A stretch of 64,000 bases of DNA from Cycas panzhihuaensis (taxonomy: Eukaryota > Cycadophyta). The DNA lies in assembly GCA_023213395.1 (NCBI GenBank), contig CM041465.1, positions 74,345,741 through 74,409,740 of the forward strand. The letters are read 5' to 3'. The notes beneath the pieces are model-generated. The model searched no databases, was not told the DNA's origin, and saw nothing but the letters and a program-made list of their open reading frames with translations. The translations under genes were made by a program, and so were the position numbers. Below, piece after piece: positions 1 through 10,476 of the stretch (positions within the stretch are counted from its first letter, which is position 1; every line of letters begins with the position of its first letter).

Positions 1-467
1 TAGATGAAATTGAATTCTGATATCCAGATCAAAAGTTATACTTCTTTTAAGAATTTTATAATTAGGGTTTCTAGGAGTTATAATAGTACCTTATGATAAA
101 CTAATAATAAATTTTTATTCTGAACTCTGATGAATCTCAAACCACTTCCATTAGAAAGAAAATTTGAAAATGCACAAAATCAAAAAAATTTGACGTAATT
201 TAGATACCTGTAGCCAAAGTTATGGCTCTTTGAAGTTGAGGTTGCAGATTTGTCCCAAAAATATAATGACAGAAAAATAGCAGGCTGAAATTAATTTTGC
301 TGTAATTTTCACATTTTTACCCTAAAATTTTTAGTGCAACCACTTAAATTTTATAGAACAAGCTATTTCGTCTCAATTTTGCCATTTCTTTTCAGAAATT
401 TCAACGTTATGGCACTTCCCAAATCACTGCTCTAATACCGAACAAAAACACCTCTCTCAACCTAGGC

Positions 468-479
468 GCTCTGATACCA
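468..479 (-). other. Cop1 primer-binding site (tRNA-Met type)
   Basis: Read on the minus strand, TGGTATCAGAGC directly follows the LTR end. This is the usual plant Copia primer site, complementary to the 3' end of initiator tRNA-Met. A second, weaker copy of the motif lies at 429-439 (GCTCTAATACC on the plus strand). Confidence 0.85.
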
Positions 480-712
480 TGTTGGAAAATATAATCTGCA
501 ATAAGATATTGGCAAATAGAACAAATAGAATAAATACACCTCCATAGTATTAAATGGTACCCTTAAGGTACCTCAAATTATATTAACAAAATATCCTTAC
601 AACGACATATAATATGATACACTATGTTGTGTATTTATAATACATGTCAATATAGTGAGAGTGGAACCTACTTGTATGTGGAACAAAACAAATATACATT
701 AATATTCCAACA
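480..712 (-). repeat. Cop1 5' LTR (233 bp)
   Basis: The LTR has TG...CA ends and terminal inverted repeats TGTTGGAA/TTCCAACA. The PBS borders its left edge. The five bases to its right (713-717, ATTTG) would be the target duplication, but its partner is outside the window. Confidence 0.8.
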
Positions 713-1494
713 ATTTGAATCAGTCAACGTGACACTTTAGCATTTTTTTAAACATTTTACCATAAAAGTACTTATTATTATTTTTATTATAACTTTTCTG
801 TTTTACATCAGAATTCAAATCCATTAGTTTTATTGGGAAGTTGACTCACTCCTCTTCGAACTGACACTATTCTTTATAAGTTTTAAAGTGTTTTTATAGA
901 TTTTCAAATCCATCAAAGTTAAAGTACTGAATAGCCTCCAATCTGTCATTATTACACATTTTGTATATATTATTTCAATTGAAAAGTATATTAAGCAGTT
1001 TTCTAAACTATAATTGATTATTTTACAATATTCTATAAGTATTTTATTAGCATTTTTATAATATTGTAAGCCCCAGGCTCCCATTAAGCCTAAAAAAGAG
1101 AATTATATTTTTAGTTCATTAAATATTGACTTACAGAAACCCATTTTCAAAATGGTTAGTTCCATTGAATATTTTTTTCATTGATCTTCATATTGGTATA
1201 ATTTCACTTTATTATGACATTGTTTAATACAACTTTGAAGTTATTAAACTTGAGTATTTGAGATACCCCAACATTTAAAAAATTAAAAGGTTAAGAATTC
1301 TTTTATTTTTTATCATTAAAGTTTTAATTCAAATTTATATAATTAAGAGGTTCTTAGTTACATTTAAAATCTACTTATATATTCATCATATTTCAAAGTT
1401 TATTTGAAATTATATCATATAAGTTTATTTATTTATTGAGTTCTTTGACTTGGTAAAATCATATTCCTTTTTATGTACTAAAGTTTTCTGTAAA

Positions 1495-2112
1495 ATGGTA
1501 ATCAATCTTAATAAAATATAATTTCCTATATTTGATGGCCATAATTTTTTACTATGGCATAAAATAATGCAAAATTATTTTATTACATATGATATTTGGA
1601 AATACGTATAAGATGACTATGATGTTAATATTAAGGAAAACATTAAAAAAGATAACAAATCCCTGGCTTTACTATTTTCCACTATAGATGATAATGTCTT
1701 TTCTAGAGTTTATAAATTAACAACTTCCAAATCCATATTAGATATCTTTATTTCTACCTATGGGGGAGATACCTTCAATGAATTTAACATTAATTTTATT
1801 AAGCATATGAAACAGGTGCTAGAATAGGTGGATTATAATTATAAGACCAAGCGAGATTCAAATCAAATGCATGATCATCTTATTGCACAAGAACATGATC
1901 CTCCATTTGAAGGGGAGATATATGATTATATGATAGTTGCTCATAACACAAAGACTTTAGAAAATAAAGTTAAAGTTCTAAAAGTTAAAGTCAAAATTGT
2001 TACCACATCTCCACATTTGAATCAAGCTACATTTACTTACAGTTTTTTTATACCATTCAATGGCGAAGATACACACATTACTAAGAGGATGAGAAGAGTT
2101 GATAATGATTAG
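1495..2112 (+). pseudogene. TG1 gag (Copia-type gag, decayed)
   Basis: One reading frame of about 206 codons runs from the ATG at 1495 to the TAG at 2112, broken by in-frame stops near 1519, 1606 and 1825. It resembles the N-terminal half of Copia-type gag (UBN2/DUF4219-like). Early there is FPIFDGHNF followed by a W, then DNKSLALLFSTIDDNVFSRV, then a TTSKSILD block. No zinc knuckle is seen. Only about 90 bp separate the stop from the 3' LTR, so no pol follows. The same frame is present in TG2 and TG3, which supports a real family gene rather than a chance ORF. Confidence 0.75.
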
Positions 2113-2194
2113 GCCAAAAGATAAATCTTTAAAGTTTTTCTCAAGTATAAATTCCACAAGTTCAAAGAGAAGACAAGTTGTTCGTGATGACCAT

Positions 2195-2206
2195 TAAGGG
2201 GGGGAA
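2195..2206 (+). other. TG1 polypurine tract
   Basis: A purine run rich in G (AAGGGGGGGAA) stands immediately before the TG of the 3' LTR, as expected for the plus-strand primer of reverse transcription. Confidence 0.8.
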
Positions 2207-2604
2207 TGTTAGGGTTAATGATCATTACCCCACTCCCACCTTCTAACTAGGAGTGAACACCTTACTCTCATCAATTTACACATGTGGGTGCTCACATGTG
2301 AAGGTAAGTATAAGGTAAGATTTGAGTTAATTTGAATTAAGTTCATTTGAGTTAAGTTAAGTTATATTTTATTATTGTTTGAATTTTAGAGGTTGAGGAG
2401 TTTCTCTCATCCCCAAAACTATATATTTAGAGGGGTGTACAACCTTTGTGTCTTTAGATACCACTTACTTTTGGACATTTGTAATGCTCTCTCTACAACA
2501 ATGGATTGAATACAAAGGATCTTGTGTTTATACAACAATGATGTATTGATCTATGATTATTTATTTATGTTCTGTCATGTTCTCCATCGATTTATTTTCC
2601 AACA
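2207..2604 (+). repeat. TG1 3' LTR (398 bp)
   Basis: It begins TGTTAGGGTTAATG and ends TTTTCCAACA. It is clearly homologous to both TG3 LTRs. A TATA-like CTATATATTT at about 2420-2429 is at the position conserved in the other copies. Bases 2605-2609 (TAATC) would be the target duplication; its partner is not in the window. Confidence 0.8.
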
Positions 2605-3388
2605 TAATCTTTGATGTGTCCTATGCTTACTTCAATGTTGTTGGGTTACTAACCCTTAGGAATATATGATCCTCTAAAGTGTAAAAAATAAATGATAGTA
2701 CTTCATTGTCTCTCCTTTCATTCTCCTCGAAACTTTTCTTCTCATTCTTAGTGGTATTTTTGACAAGTACACCATAACCTATCTCAATAAGTTCTCACAT
2801 ATCTTTGGCTATAAAAATTGGTTTCCTATGTTTACTCTAATTGAGAAAATTAGTGCCATCAAACCTAGGTACTATAACATTACCAATATTTAATGCCATA
2901 ATTAGGAAATTTCCTTAAAAAATAGCTTTGAAAAGTAAAGTATTTATGAGAAAATATTAATAAAACACTAGAAATAGGCAATAAAAGATACTCAAAAGCA
3001 ATTAAAATTTATCTACTTTAACTTTAGGACTTAGACGAATGTCTCAATTAGGATTTAATCACCTTCAAATCAAATTTTTATATTAATAAGAGTTTATAAA
3101 CTAAAATTTTACTAGTTTATATAAGGGATATCACACTGGAAGCCCAAAACTAATGTTAATTTTGATAAAAAAAAAAGTTAAATTAAATGACCTAAAAAAG
3201 AATAAAAATTTTATCCACTTAGTAAATGGTAGAAAAATGAATCTAATACTTTAGATGAGACTCAACTCTAATATAATATAGCCAAGATATACATTAAAAT
3301 ATCCAAGGAAAAATTAGTCTTTTAACATATAAGGCTTAAAGAAATTTTATATTAAACTAAACTATTAAAAAGTATATCAAACATAAAC
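2605..3388. other. Unassigned AT-rich DNA between TG1 and TG2
   Basis: I see no LTR boundary, coding similarity or structured repeat here. It is the target DNA that received TG2 (CAAAT duplicated at 3389-3393). Confidence 0.5.
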
Positions 3389-3393
3389 CAAAT
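3389..3393. other. TG2 target-site duplication, left copy (CAAAT)
   Basis: The same five bases occur at 13312-13316, just outside the opposite LTR. Together with the paired LTRs this fixes TG2 as a single insertion. Confidence 0.85.
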
Positions 3394-3727
3394 TATTGGA
3401 AATGTAGTGGAAAGCAGAGTAGAGCAGGTAAACATAGATCTCAATCCATATTGAAAATGTATTTGAAATACATCACTGTATTGAAGTCTTAGTTGGAGAG
3501 TATACAAATATTGTAAAGTAGGTGGTGTTGAAGAACACCAAGGTTATACACCCCATAAGATATATAGTTATGAGGGAGAAGGGAAACCTCTTCAACCTCC
3601 ATAATTTAAAATAATATAAAATAATGTACAACCTAACATTAAAATAAATTTACCTAACTTACCATTAACATGTGTGTACTCATATGTTTCTAAGCTAGGA
3701 GTGGGATGAGGAATATTAACCCCAACA
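3394..3727 (-). repeat. TG2 3' LTR (334 bp)
   Basis: Read in plus, it starts TATTGGAAATG (a decayed TG) and ends AACCCCAACA. It pairs with 12978-13311. The PPT is at its right edge. Confidence 0.85.
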
Positions 3728-3742
3728 TACTTCCCATTAATG
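3728..3742 (-). other. TG2 polypurine tract
   Basis: The minus strand reads CATTAATGGGAAGTA directly before the 3' LTR. It is a weak purine tract but in the correct position. Confidence 0.55.
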
Positions 3743-4004
3743 TTTATCATGATTGTCTTTTATTTCTCCTTGAATTTGTGAAATAAATACTTGAGGAAGA
3801 CTTTGAATACTTGTCCTTTAGCTTGATAGTCATCATCTTTGATGTAGTCAAACAACTTGTGTTATCATCCTTTCAACAAAGTATGTCTCTTTAATATTAT
3901 GTGGTTTAAATAACTTCCAAGTAGGTGTATCTTGATTTGAATGAGTATAGGTAGCCTTATCTTAATCTTTATCTTTTACTTTAGTCAATTATAAGGTACA
4001 TATC
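3743..4004 (-). pseudogene. TG2 gag, 3' portion
   Basis: This is the part of the TG2 gag region left of the TG3 insertion. Segments on the minus strand match the end of TG1 gag, including a THSNQDTPTW-like stretch and the downstream KVFLKY-like region, with many stops and frame changes. The 5' portion lies at 10060-10476. Confidence 0.55.
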
Positions 4005-4009
4005 ATCTC
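4005..4009. other. TG3 target-site duplication, left copy (ATCTC)
   Basis: It is identical to 10055-10059 on the other side of TG3. Both copies lie in TG2 gag-region sequence, which proves the nesting order. Confidence 0.9.
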
Positions 4010-4416
4010 TATAGGAAAATAATCATAGAGAACAGAGTAGAACATATACACAAATAATCATAGATCAATATATCATTGTTACATAGTAGCATAAACACAA
4101 AAGACTTGTATATTCAATCCATTGTTGTGAAAAGAGTATTACAAATGTCCACAATGAAGGCGGTGTCTAAAGACACTAGGTTTCCATACCCCTCAAAATA
4201 TATAGTTTAGGGGAGGAGGGAAACTCCTTAACCTCTAAAATTTAAATAACAATAAAATAATACAGACTTAACTCAAAATAACTTAACTCAAATTAAATCA
4301 AATCTTACCTTATACTTACCTACACATGTGAGTACCCACATGTGTAAATTGATGAGTGTGAGGTATGTACTCTTGTTTGGAAGGTGGGAGTGAGGTGATG
4401 AACATTAACCCCAACA
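4010..4416 (-). repeat. TG3 3' LTR (407 bp)
   Basis: Plus-strand reading starts TATAGGAAAATAATC and ends AACCCCAACA. It pairs with 9663-10054 at roughly 90% identity by eye; the terminal TG has become TA. Confidence 0.87.
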
Positions 4417-4428
4417 TTCTTCCCCTTA
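4417..4428 (-). other. TG3 polypurine tract
   Basis: The minus strand reads TAAGGGGAAGAA next to the 3' LTR, equivalent to the G-rich tract of TG1. Confidence 0.75.
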
Positions 4429-4496
4429 GTGGTCATCATGAACAATGTCTTTTCGTTAAACTTATGGAATTTGTATTTGAAAAAAACTTTAAAGAT

Positions 4497-5141
4497 CTAT
4501 TTTGTAGCTTGATCACTTATAACTTGCTTCACCCTCTTAGTAATGTATGTGTCTTTGCTATTAAATGGCCCTAAAATACTGTAAGTAAATGAAGGTTGAT
4601 CCAAATGCTGATGTGTGGCTATAACTTTGACTTTATCAACTAGAACTTTAAGAAAACTTTAAACTTAAACTTTGTCTTCTGAAAACTTTGTATTATATGC
4701 AACTGTCATATCATCATATCTCTCCCCCTCAAATGGAGGATCAGGCTCTTGTGCAACAAGATGATCATATATTTGACTTGAATCTTCCTTAGTCTTTTTA
4801 TTACAAACCACCTATTCTGGAACCTGTCTTACATGCTCAACATCAATGTTAAATGCACTGAGGGTATCTCCCCCATAAGTGGAAATTAAGACATCCCATA
4901 TAGATTTAGAAGTTGTTAATTCACAAACTTTAGAAAAGACATCATCATTTATAGTGTAAAATAATAAAGCTAGGGATTCATTATCTTTTTTAATGTTTTT
5001 CTTAATACTAACATCATATTCATCTTATAGGTAACTCCAAAGATTATATGTAATAAAATAACTTTTCATAGTCTTATGCCATAGTAAAAAATTATGGCCA
5101 TCAAATATAAGAAATTATACTTTATTAAGATTGATTTCTAT
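4497..5141 (-). pseudogene. TG3 gag (Copia-type gag, decayed)
   Basis: Homologue of TG1 gag on the minus strand. The position of the TG1 start codon is ATA here (5141-5139). Recognisable pieces include the DNESLALLFYTI-like segment near 4990-4950 and the final TYITKRVKQVISDQA stretch ending at the TAG at 4497-4499. Several stops and frame changes interrupt it. It ends about 80 bp before the 3' LTR with no pol between. Confidence 0.7.
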
Positions 5142-6480
5142 TTTACTGAAAACTTTAGTACATAAAAGGAATATAATTTTACTAAGTCAAAAGAACTCAA
5201 TAAATTAATAGATATGACAAACTTATAGGATATAATTTTAAATAAACTTTGAAATATGATGAATATATAAGTAAATTTTGAATATAACAAAGATCCTCTT
5301 AACTAGGTCTGAATTGAAACTTTAAAGATAAACAAATAAAAAATTCTTAAGATAAGCCTACTAGGATATACTTTGATTCTCAAGTTTAGAAGCTTCAAAG
5401 CTATACTAAACAAAGTTAGAATAAAGTGAAATTATACCAAATCAAAGATTAATGAAATATATATTCAATGGAACTCACCGTTTTGAAAACGGGTTCCTAT
5501 AAGTTAATATTTGAATGAACCAAAGGTACAATCCTCTTTTTGAGGCCTAACAAGAGCTTGGGGCTCAAAATAGTATAAAAATGCTAGTAACAAATTTATA
5601 AAATACTATAAAATGATCAATTATAGTTTAGAAGGCTTCTTAGTATACTTTTTAATTGAAAACTTTGAGGAGTAATATATAAAAAATGTGTAATTATAGC
5701 AGATTGGAGGTAATTAAGTACCTCAACTTTGATGGTTTTGAAAATATCAAAAACCACTTCAAAGCTTATAAAAAATAATGTCAATTTGAAGAGGATTGAG
5801 TTAGTTTCCTAAGAAAACTAACAAAATTGAATTCTGATGTAAAACAAAAAAGTTATAATGAAAATGGCAACAAGTACTTTTATGGTAAAATGTTTAAAAA
5901 GTGTTAAAAAATACTAAAGTGTTACTTTGGTTGATTAAAATAAATCTTAAAAAATAAAATAAATAGATGGTAATGAAGTTTGTTGATAGTAAATGTCTAC
6001 AAAATAGATCCAGGTGGAAAATAATCACCCAGTGATAAAATATAATCTAACAAAAAAGTGATTTATAAAAATAGTTTAAAAGGCTCAAAAAATTGTCGAT
6101 TGACTTTAAATTGACTAAAAATGGGTCAAATCAGCTCCAAATAGGTCATATGATCATTCAAAATCAAACTAAAAAAAAAAATAATGCAATGGAAAAAATT
6201 TCGTTAGAAACTAATGACCCAGTGGAAAGTTATGGCAAACATTTGTGAGGTACCTTATGTAAAATGAAAAAAAAAAAAAAAAGGAAAAATATTTATAAAG
6301 ATTGTTGGCTCCTTTAGCAATAAGCAAACAGTCATATGGAGTGACATAGGACCGGGGGCTATAGTGCGAGGGGCTTATGCCTTAAAAATGGAATTGAAAT
6401 AATATAAAATTTATTTTATTTTTTTTAAAACTCTGTAAAAAATATACATAAAAAATAAAACTTTTTGAAAAGAAATTTTG
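5142..6480 (-). other. TG3 leader, gag-proximal part
   Basis: AT-rich non-coding DNA. The first ~800 bases are homologous to TG1 (713-1494, inverted); beyond about 5945 the similarity leaves the window's copy of TG1. No ORF of note and only short A-runs (for example near 6260). Confidence 0.6.
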
Positions 6481-6582
6481 CGGCATTACCACTGCCGCCA
6501 CCATCGTTGAACTAGAGAATAGCACAACGGCGAACAGATCGATCGAGAGGGATCCAAATTACATAGAGGATGGAGGCACACT

Positions 6583-6738
<156 letters not shown>

Positions 6739-6899
6739 AAATAAGAAAGAAAAGGGGCAGCGCTGATGATCTCTTTTATGTAGGCTTTTATGTAGATGGC
6801 ACTAGGTTCGAGGGTTACGACAGTGGATGAAGGGGGTTTAAGATTTTATTGTGGCTTTACAGATCTTCAACTAAGTTAATCTGAATTTTTATGGATGGT

Positions 6900-7444
6900 A
6901 TTTAGTAATGACGTCTGCCACGATATCTGATCGGTGCCTTGTCTCAACGTTGAAGAAGCCTTAAGCAATGTTAATATATATTTTAATGCTTTAAGTTGCT
7001 TGTAGATTGGGGCCATATGCAAGACTGCAGAGATCAGAGAGCTTAATCGAGGGTAGCCGATTGTGGTTGGATACACTTGTTTTGGCTAAGAAGGCTGCGC
7101 TTACATACGACGAGGCTACCATGGTGAGATACGCCAATACATAGCTCTAGGGTAAGAGGAATGACCAAGATCATGTAGAGAGTGCATAAAATTTTTAGTA
7201 TTTATTTGAATGAGGAGATGCTGGTAGCTGGAGTCGTTCTGAATATTTATACATACAATACGATAATCAATGTTCTTTACAAGTAGAGTAAGGTGCAATA
7301 GACTAAACCCTTTTTTGGTAATATATTGCAAGCTAGCTTGTTTCCCGATACATTTACCTATACATTACATATTTAATAATTATTAATGGTTTCTATGACC
7401 AGGGGCAAAATAGAGGAAGCATTTGCTCTAAAGAATCAAAATGA
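6900..7444 (+). pseudogene. Captured PPR-gene fragment inside TG3
   Basis: On the plus strand, opposite to TG3, the frame from 7182 to 7444 resembles P-class pentatricopeptide repeats. NEEMLVAGVVLNIYTYNTII begins one motif. The unit starting at 7242 is exactly 35 codons, then DTFTYT opens the next, and GKIEEAFALKNQ matches the helix-B end. Stops at 7284, 7299 and near 7374 and the final TGA (7445) break it. A weaker piece (NVEEAL, then ICKTAEIREL) lies at about 6945-7050 in another frame. PPR proteins bind organellar RNA; this copy cannot encode one. It was probably transduced by the element. Other helical-repeat families are less likely given the 35-residue spacing. Confidence 0.7.
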
Positions 7445-7454
7445 TTGAAAAATT

Positions 7455-7850
7455 CTAACACACATTACCAAGCATGGAGATAGACTTGGAGAGGCTCCAG
7501 ATTGTAGGAACAAGTACTGGCTAAGTGAGTCTCATTTGCCTCTATATACTCTCAAGGAATATGAAGAGAGTTTGGCACTTAATGGACACCTAAGCAAAGG
7601 TTTGAAATAATTTTGCAAGGATAAGAGAAGACTGTTAAAAACTTCTAGGAAAGAAATATTTTCCTTTCTCTTGATGAAGGTAGAGAGCTATGAGAAATGC
7701 ACGTGTAGTTAATGCAACACGAATGTATTGATCAAGAAAGTTCTCTGGTGCCAAATTTGTTAAGGATCTTTTCATGACAAGTGTATAATAGCTTCTTATT
7801 TCTTGGGTGTGAATGTAATATACTGTATAGGTTGGTTGTTGAATATTATC
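7455..7850 (+). pseudogene. Captured fragment with PHD-finger-like Cys/His array
   Basis: Downstream of the PPR piece and in the same orientation, a different coding remnant is seen. From 7674 the frame reads SYEKCTCS, stop, CNTNVLIKKVLWCQIC, stop, GSFHDKC. This gives a C-x-C-x2-C-x12-C-x2-C-x4-H-x2-C array typical of a plant PHD zinc finger. The two stops are TAA. Upstream, LPLYTLKEYEESLA (about 7530-7575) looks like ordinary plant protein coding sequence. A chromatin-reader parent gene, possibly of the DDT/PHD (PTM) type, is my inference from the finger and is not established. Confidence 0.5.
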
Positions 7851-8839
7851 ATATCAATGTTCATGCTTCACTTACTTTCACATACATCAATATTTTATCC
7901 TCTTCCCTATAACTCCCATTTGCAAGTTATAGGAACTCCTATTAGTAGCTTAGCTTCATCTTCTCAGCTTTATAAATCAGTGTAGAGTGGGAATGTGATT
8001 TATAATCCCGTGTGAAAGTTGCAAAAGTGGTTCAAAAAAATAGTATCAAGAAACAGTAGGTTATGGAGCTTCAATCTGTTGTCAAATCCTTGAAAGAAGA
8101 TAATAGTAATTAATAAATTACAAAAAAAAAAACTTTATAGAATGGTTTAACATCCTAGAGATGTAAGACCATGTACAATTTCTCTAGAGCAGACTTGCCA
8201 AGATTTTCTTTCTATCCAACAATGCACACACATATCCTATCTTGTTTTTTTTTTTTTTTTGGTTGAAAAAGAAATAATGGTGGTTTAAGCTCCTAAAACA
8301 ACGAGGAGTCTAAAAAGACTGAATAGATATATCAAAGAAATAGAAAGGCTCTTTTTTGGTTGAACAGATACCGAACTCAAATTCTTATGAGTTTGTTCCA
8401 AAAATAAGGAAAGATGAAGGAAATAAAGGCAAGCCCAAATGTAAATCTTATGAAAAATGAAATATTAATGTGAGGAGCATGGAAATAAACACTTAACGAT
8501 CACACAAATCTGAACTAAGACAAAGGCATAGATGGTATTATTTTCGTCGATGAAACAATATATATGTTCAATATTTAACCATACAAAGATTGTGCTATAA
8601 AACTAGAAGTTTCTCAAATATGTTGAAGAAAGTATATCAAATAAATAAAGTGTATATATATTTGTATCTGAAATATTTCAAATATATTGGAGCAAATATA
8701 TCAAAGAATTAAGATCTGTATATATATTTAAAAATTGAAAATAAATATGAAGAACCTGGTAAACAGTTGTGGTTGATTTGTAGCAGGTTGACTTTTGCTG
8801 AAGTATATGACTTGTTAGGTTGAATATGCACCACAAGCT
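7851..8839. other. TG3 leader, unassigned middle part
   Basis: AT-rich DNA with poly-A/T runs (8122-8133, 8246-8260). It may contain more of the captured segment (for example 7985-8100) but nothing recognisable. Confidence 0.4.
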
Positions 8840-9295
8840 TGCAGATCTGAAAAAAGAACTTGAAAAAATAGTAAAATATATGATAAAATATATAGATCTG
8901 AAAGAAAACTTGAATAAGTATTGCAGATCTAAAGTAAATATGGTATATCTATAGCCAATATTACAGATCTGAAAAAAATCAACCAGAAAATGGTGAAATA
9001 ATTAATAAAATAAGTAGATCTGAAAAATATATAGCAGATCTAAAGAAAACTTGAATAGATATTATACATCTGAAATAAATAAACTAGAAAATGATGAAAT
9101 ATTTGATAAAATAAGCAGATCTGAAAAAAACTTTAAATAAATATTACAGATCTAAAATAAATATTACAGATCTGTAGCAAATAAACCAGAAAAATGGTCA
9201 AATATTTGATGAAAAAAGTAGATCTAAAGCAAACTTGAATAAATATTGCTTGTAACTATGCTCCTACACAGATCTAGAAAATATATTAGATAAAT
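8840..9295 (-). repeat. Imperfect tandem repeats with AGATCTGAAA core
   Basis: The core CAGATCTGAAA or a close variant recurs about a dozen times, in longer irregular units that also carry AACTTGAATAAATATT and AAATGGTGAAATA-like segments. The array lies 350-800 bp inside the 5' LTR of TG3. Confidence 0.8.
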
Positions 9296-9648
9296 AAACA
9301 AAAATATGCTTGAAAAATGTCAAATATTTGATAAAAATATATAAAACTTATTAATAAAACCTCTTGTAGACTGATAACAACTTGATATTTGTCATTTGTA
9401 GCTATACACCTACACAAATCTGAGAATAAATCTAAAATATATTTGTTATATAACAGGTAAAACTCAAGAATAATCAAATCTTTGATAAAAGATATAAGAA
9501 ACTACTAAAAAATCTTTGCAGAAAATAAATGTAACCAATATTTGCTTGCTTGAGTAGATCTACTACACATATCAATAAATCTTCTTGCTCTTCACAAAAA
9601 CTTCAAATAGAGATGCAATAGCCCATCAAAATGCTCATAGATATTCTT

Positions 9649-9659
9649 GCTCTGATACC
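9649..9659 (-). other. TG3 primer-binding site (tRNA-Met type)
   Basis: Minus strand GGTATCAGAGC, separated by three bases from the LTR end at 9663. It fixes the minus orientation of TG3. Confidence 0.82.
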
Positions 9660-9662
9660 TAA

Positions 9663-10054
9663 TGTAGGAAAATAATCATAGAGAATAGGGCAGAATATAT
9701 ACTCAAATAATCATAGATCAATATATCATTATTGCATAGTAGCATAAACACAAAAGACTTGTATATTCAATCCATTATTGTGAAGAGAGTATTATAAATG
9801 TCTACAATGAAAGTGGTGTCTAAAGACACTAGGGTTACATACCCCTCAAAATATATAGTTTGGGGGAGGAAGAAAACTCCTCAACCCCTAAAATTTAAAT
9901 AACAATAAAATAATACAAACTTAACTCAAATTAAATCAAATCTTACCTTATACTTACCTATGCATGTGAGCACCCACATGTTTAAATTGATGAGTATGAG
10001 GTGTGCACTCCTAGTTAGAAGGTGAGAGTGGGGTGATGAGCATTAACCCCAACA
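9663..10054 (-). repeat. TG3 5' LTR (392 bp)
   Basis: Plus-strand reading TGTAGGAAAATAATC ... AACCCCAACA. Its partner is 4010-4416. This copy would drive transcription leftwards. Confidence 0.88.
9850..9858 (-). promoter_or_regulatory. TATA-like box in TG3 5' LTR
   Basis: CTATATATT-type sequence (minus strand) at a position conserved in TG1 and in both TG3 LTRs, with a C-rich stretch just upstream. Placement fits an LTR promoter but is not proof. Confidence 0.45.
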
Positions 10055-10059
10055 ATCTC
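10055..10059. other. TG3 target-site duplication, right copy (ATCTC)
   Basis: Perfect match to 4005-4009. Confidence 0.9.
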
Positions 10060-10476
10060 ACTAAATAAAAAATTAGAGTCTTTACTTTTATTGAAATCTA
10101 TACTAGTATAAGTAATATTAATCTTTTCATCAAAATGCATCTACTCTAACATCTACCTCATAGAAAAAACATCATCAATATAATTAGTAATATTGAATTC
10201 TATAGTATCTCCCATATAAATTAATTCTAAAGTATCCCATATAGCTTTGGTTGTGGTCATTTCACAAATATTAGAAAATATATTATCATCTATGGTACAA
10301 AACAATAGTGCTAGGGTTTTATTATTCTTTTTCATATTTTCTTTAATATTTGGTTCATATCCATCTTTTATATACTTCCAAAGGTTATTTGAAATAAAGT
10401 ATGCCTTTATTATTGTACTCCATATTTAAAAATCATTTTCGTCAAATATAGGAAAGCTTATATTACTTAGATCCAT
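10060..10476 (-). pseudogene. TG2 gag, 5' portion (interrupted by TG3)
   Basis: The minus-strand frame starts at the ATG at 10476 with MDLSNISFPIFDENDF, then a stop, then a long open stretch (10335-10153) including NKTLALLFCTIDDNIFSNIC and TTTKAIWDTLELIY. This is the Copia-type gag N-terminal region and is close to TG1 and TG3 gag. After the stop near 10150 the frame decays. The gene resumes on the far side of TG3 at 4004. Insertion of TG3 and several stops make it non-functional. Confidence 0.8.

Larger units (their letters stand above)
1..712 (-). mobile_element. Cop1: 5' end of a minus-strand Copia-type LTR retrotransposon
   Basis: This is the 5' LTR plus the first ~467 bases of internal leader; the rest of the element lies left of the window. 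Orientation follows from the primer-binding site on the left side of the LTR. No gag or pol sequence is visible in 1-467, which is AT-rich leader. The right edge of the LTR abuts sequence homologous to TG3 (near 5940), so Cop1 most likely inserted into TG1. Assignment to Copia rests on the tRNA-Met type primer site and the short TGTTGG...CCAACA LTR. Confidence 0.7.
713..2604 (+). mobile_element. TG1: 3' part of a gag-only LTR element
   Basis: Leader, gag, PPT and 3' LTR in plus orientation. The whole block is an inverted homologue of TG3 (roughly 4010-5945). Matching landmarks include the AAGTACTT-containing leader near 765 and 5873, gag, and the LTR. The 5' half is missing from the window, apparently because Cop1 is inserted at 712/713. 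No pol domain lies between gag and the LTR. Confidence 0.8.

Noticed and set aside
7380-7450. Short segment first considered as a MYB/SANT-like motif
   Set aside because: The frame and the 35-residue spacing with the preceding unit fit PPR repeats much better.
8246-8260. Poly-T and poly-A runs (also 6260-6285, 8122-8133, 30775-30790) as possible LINE or SINE tails
   Set aside because: No adjacent target duplications, Pol III boxes or LINE coding were seen; they lie inside defined LTR elements.
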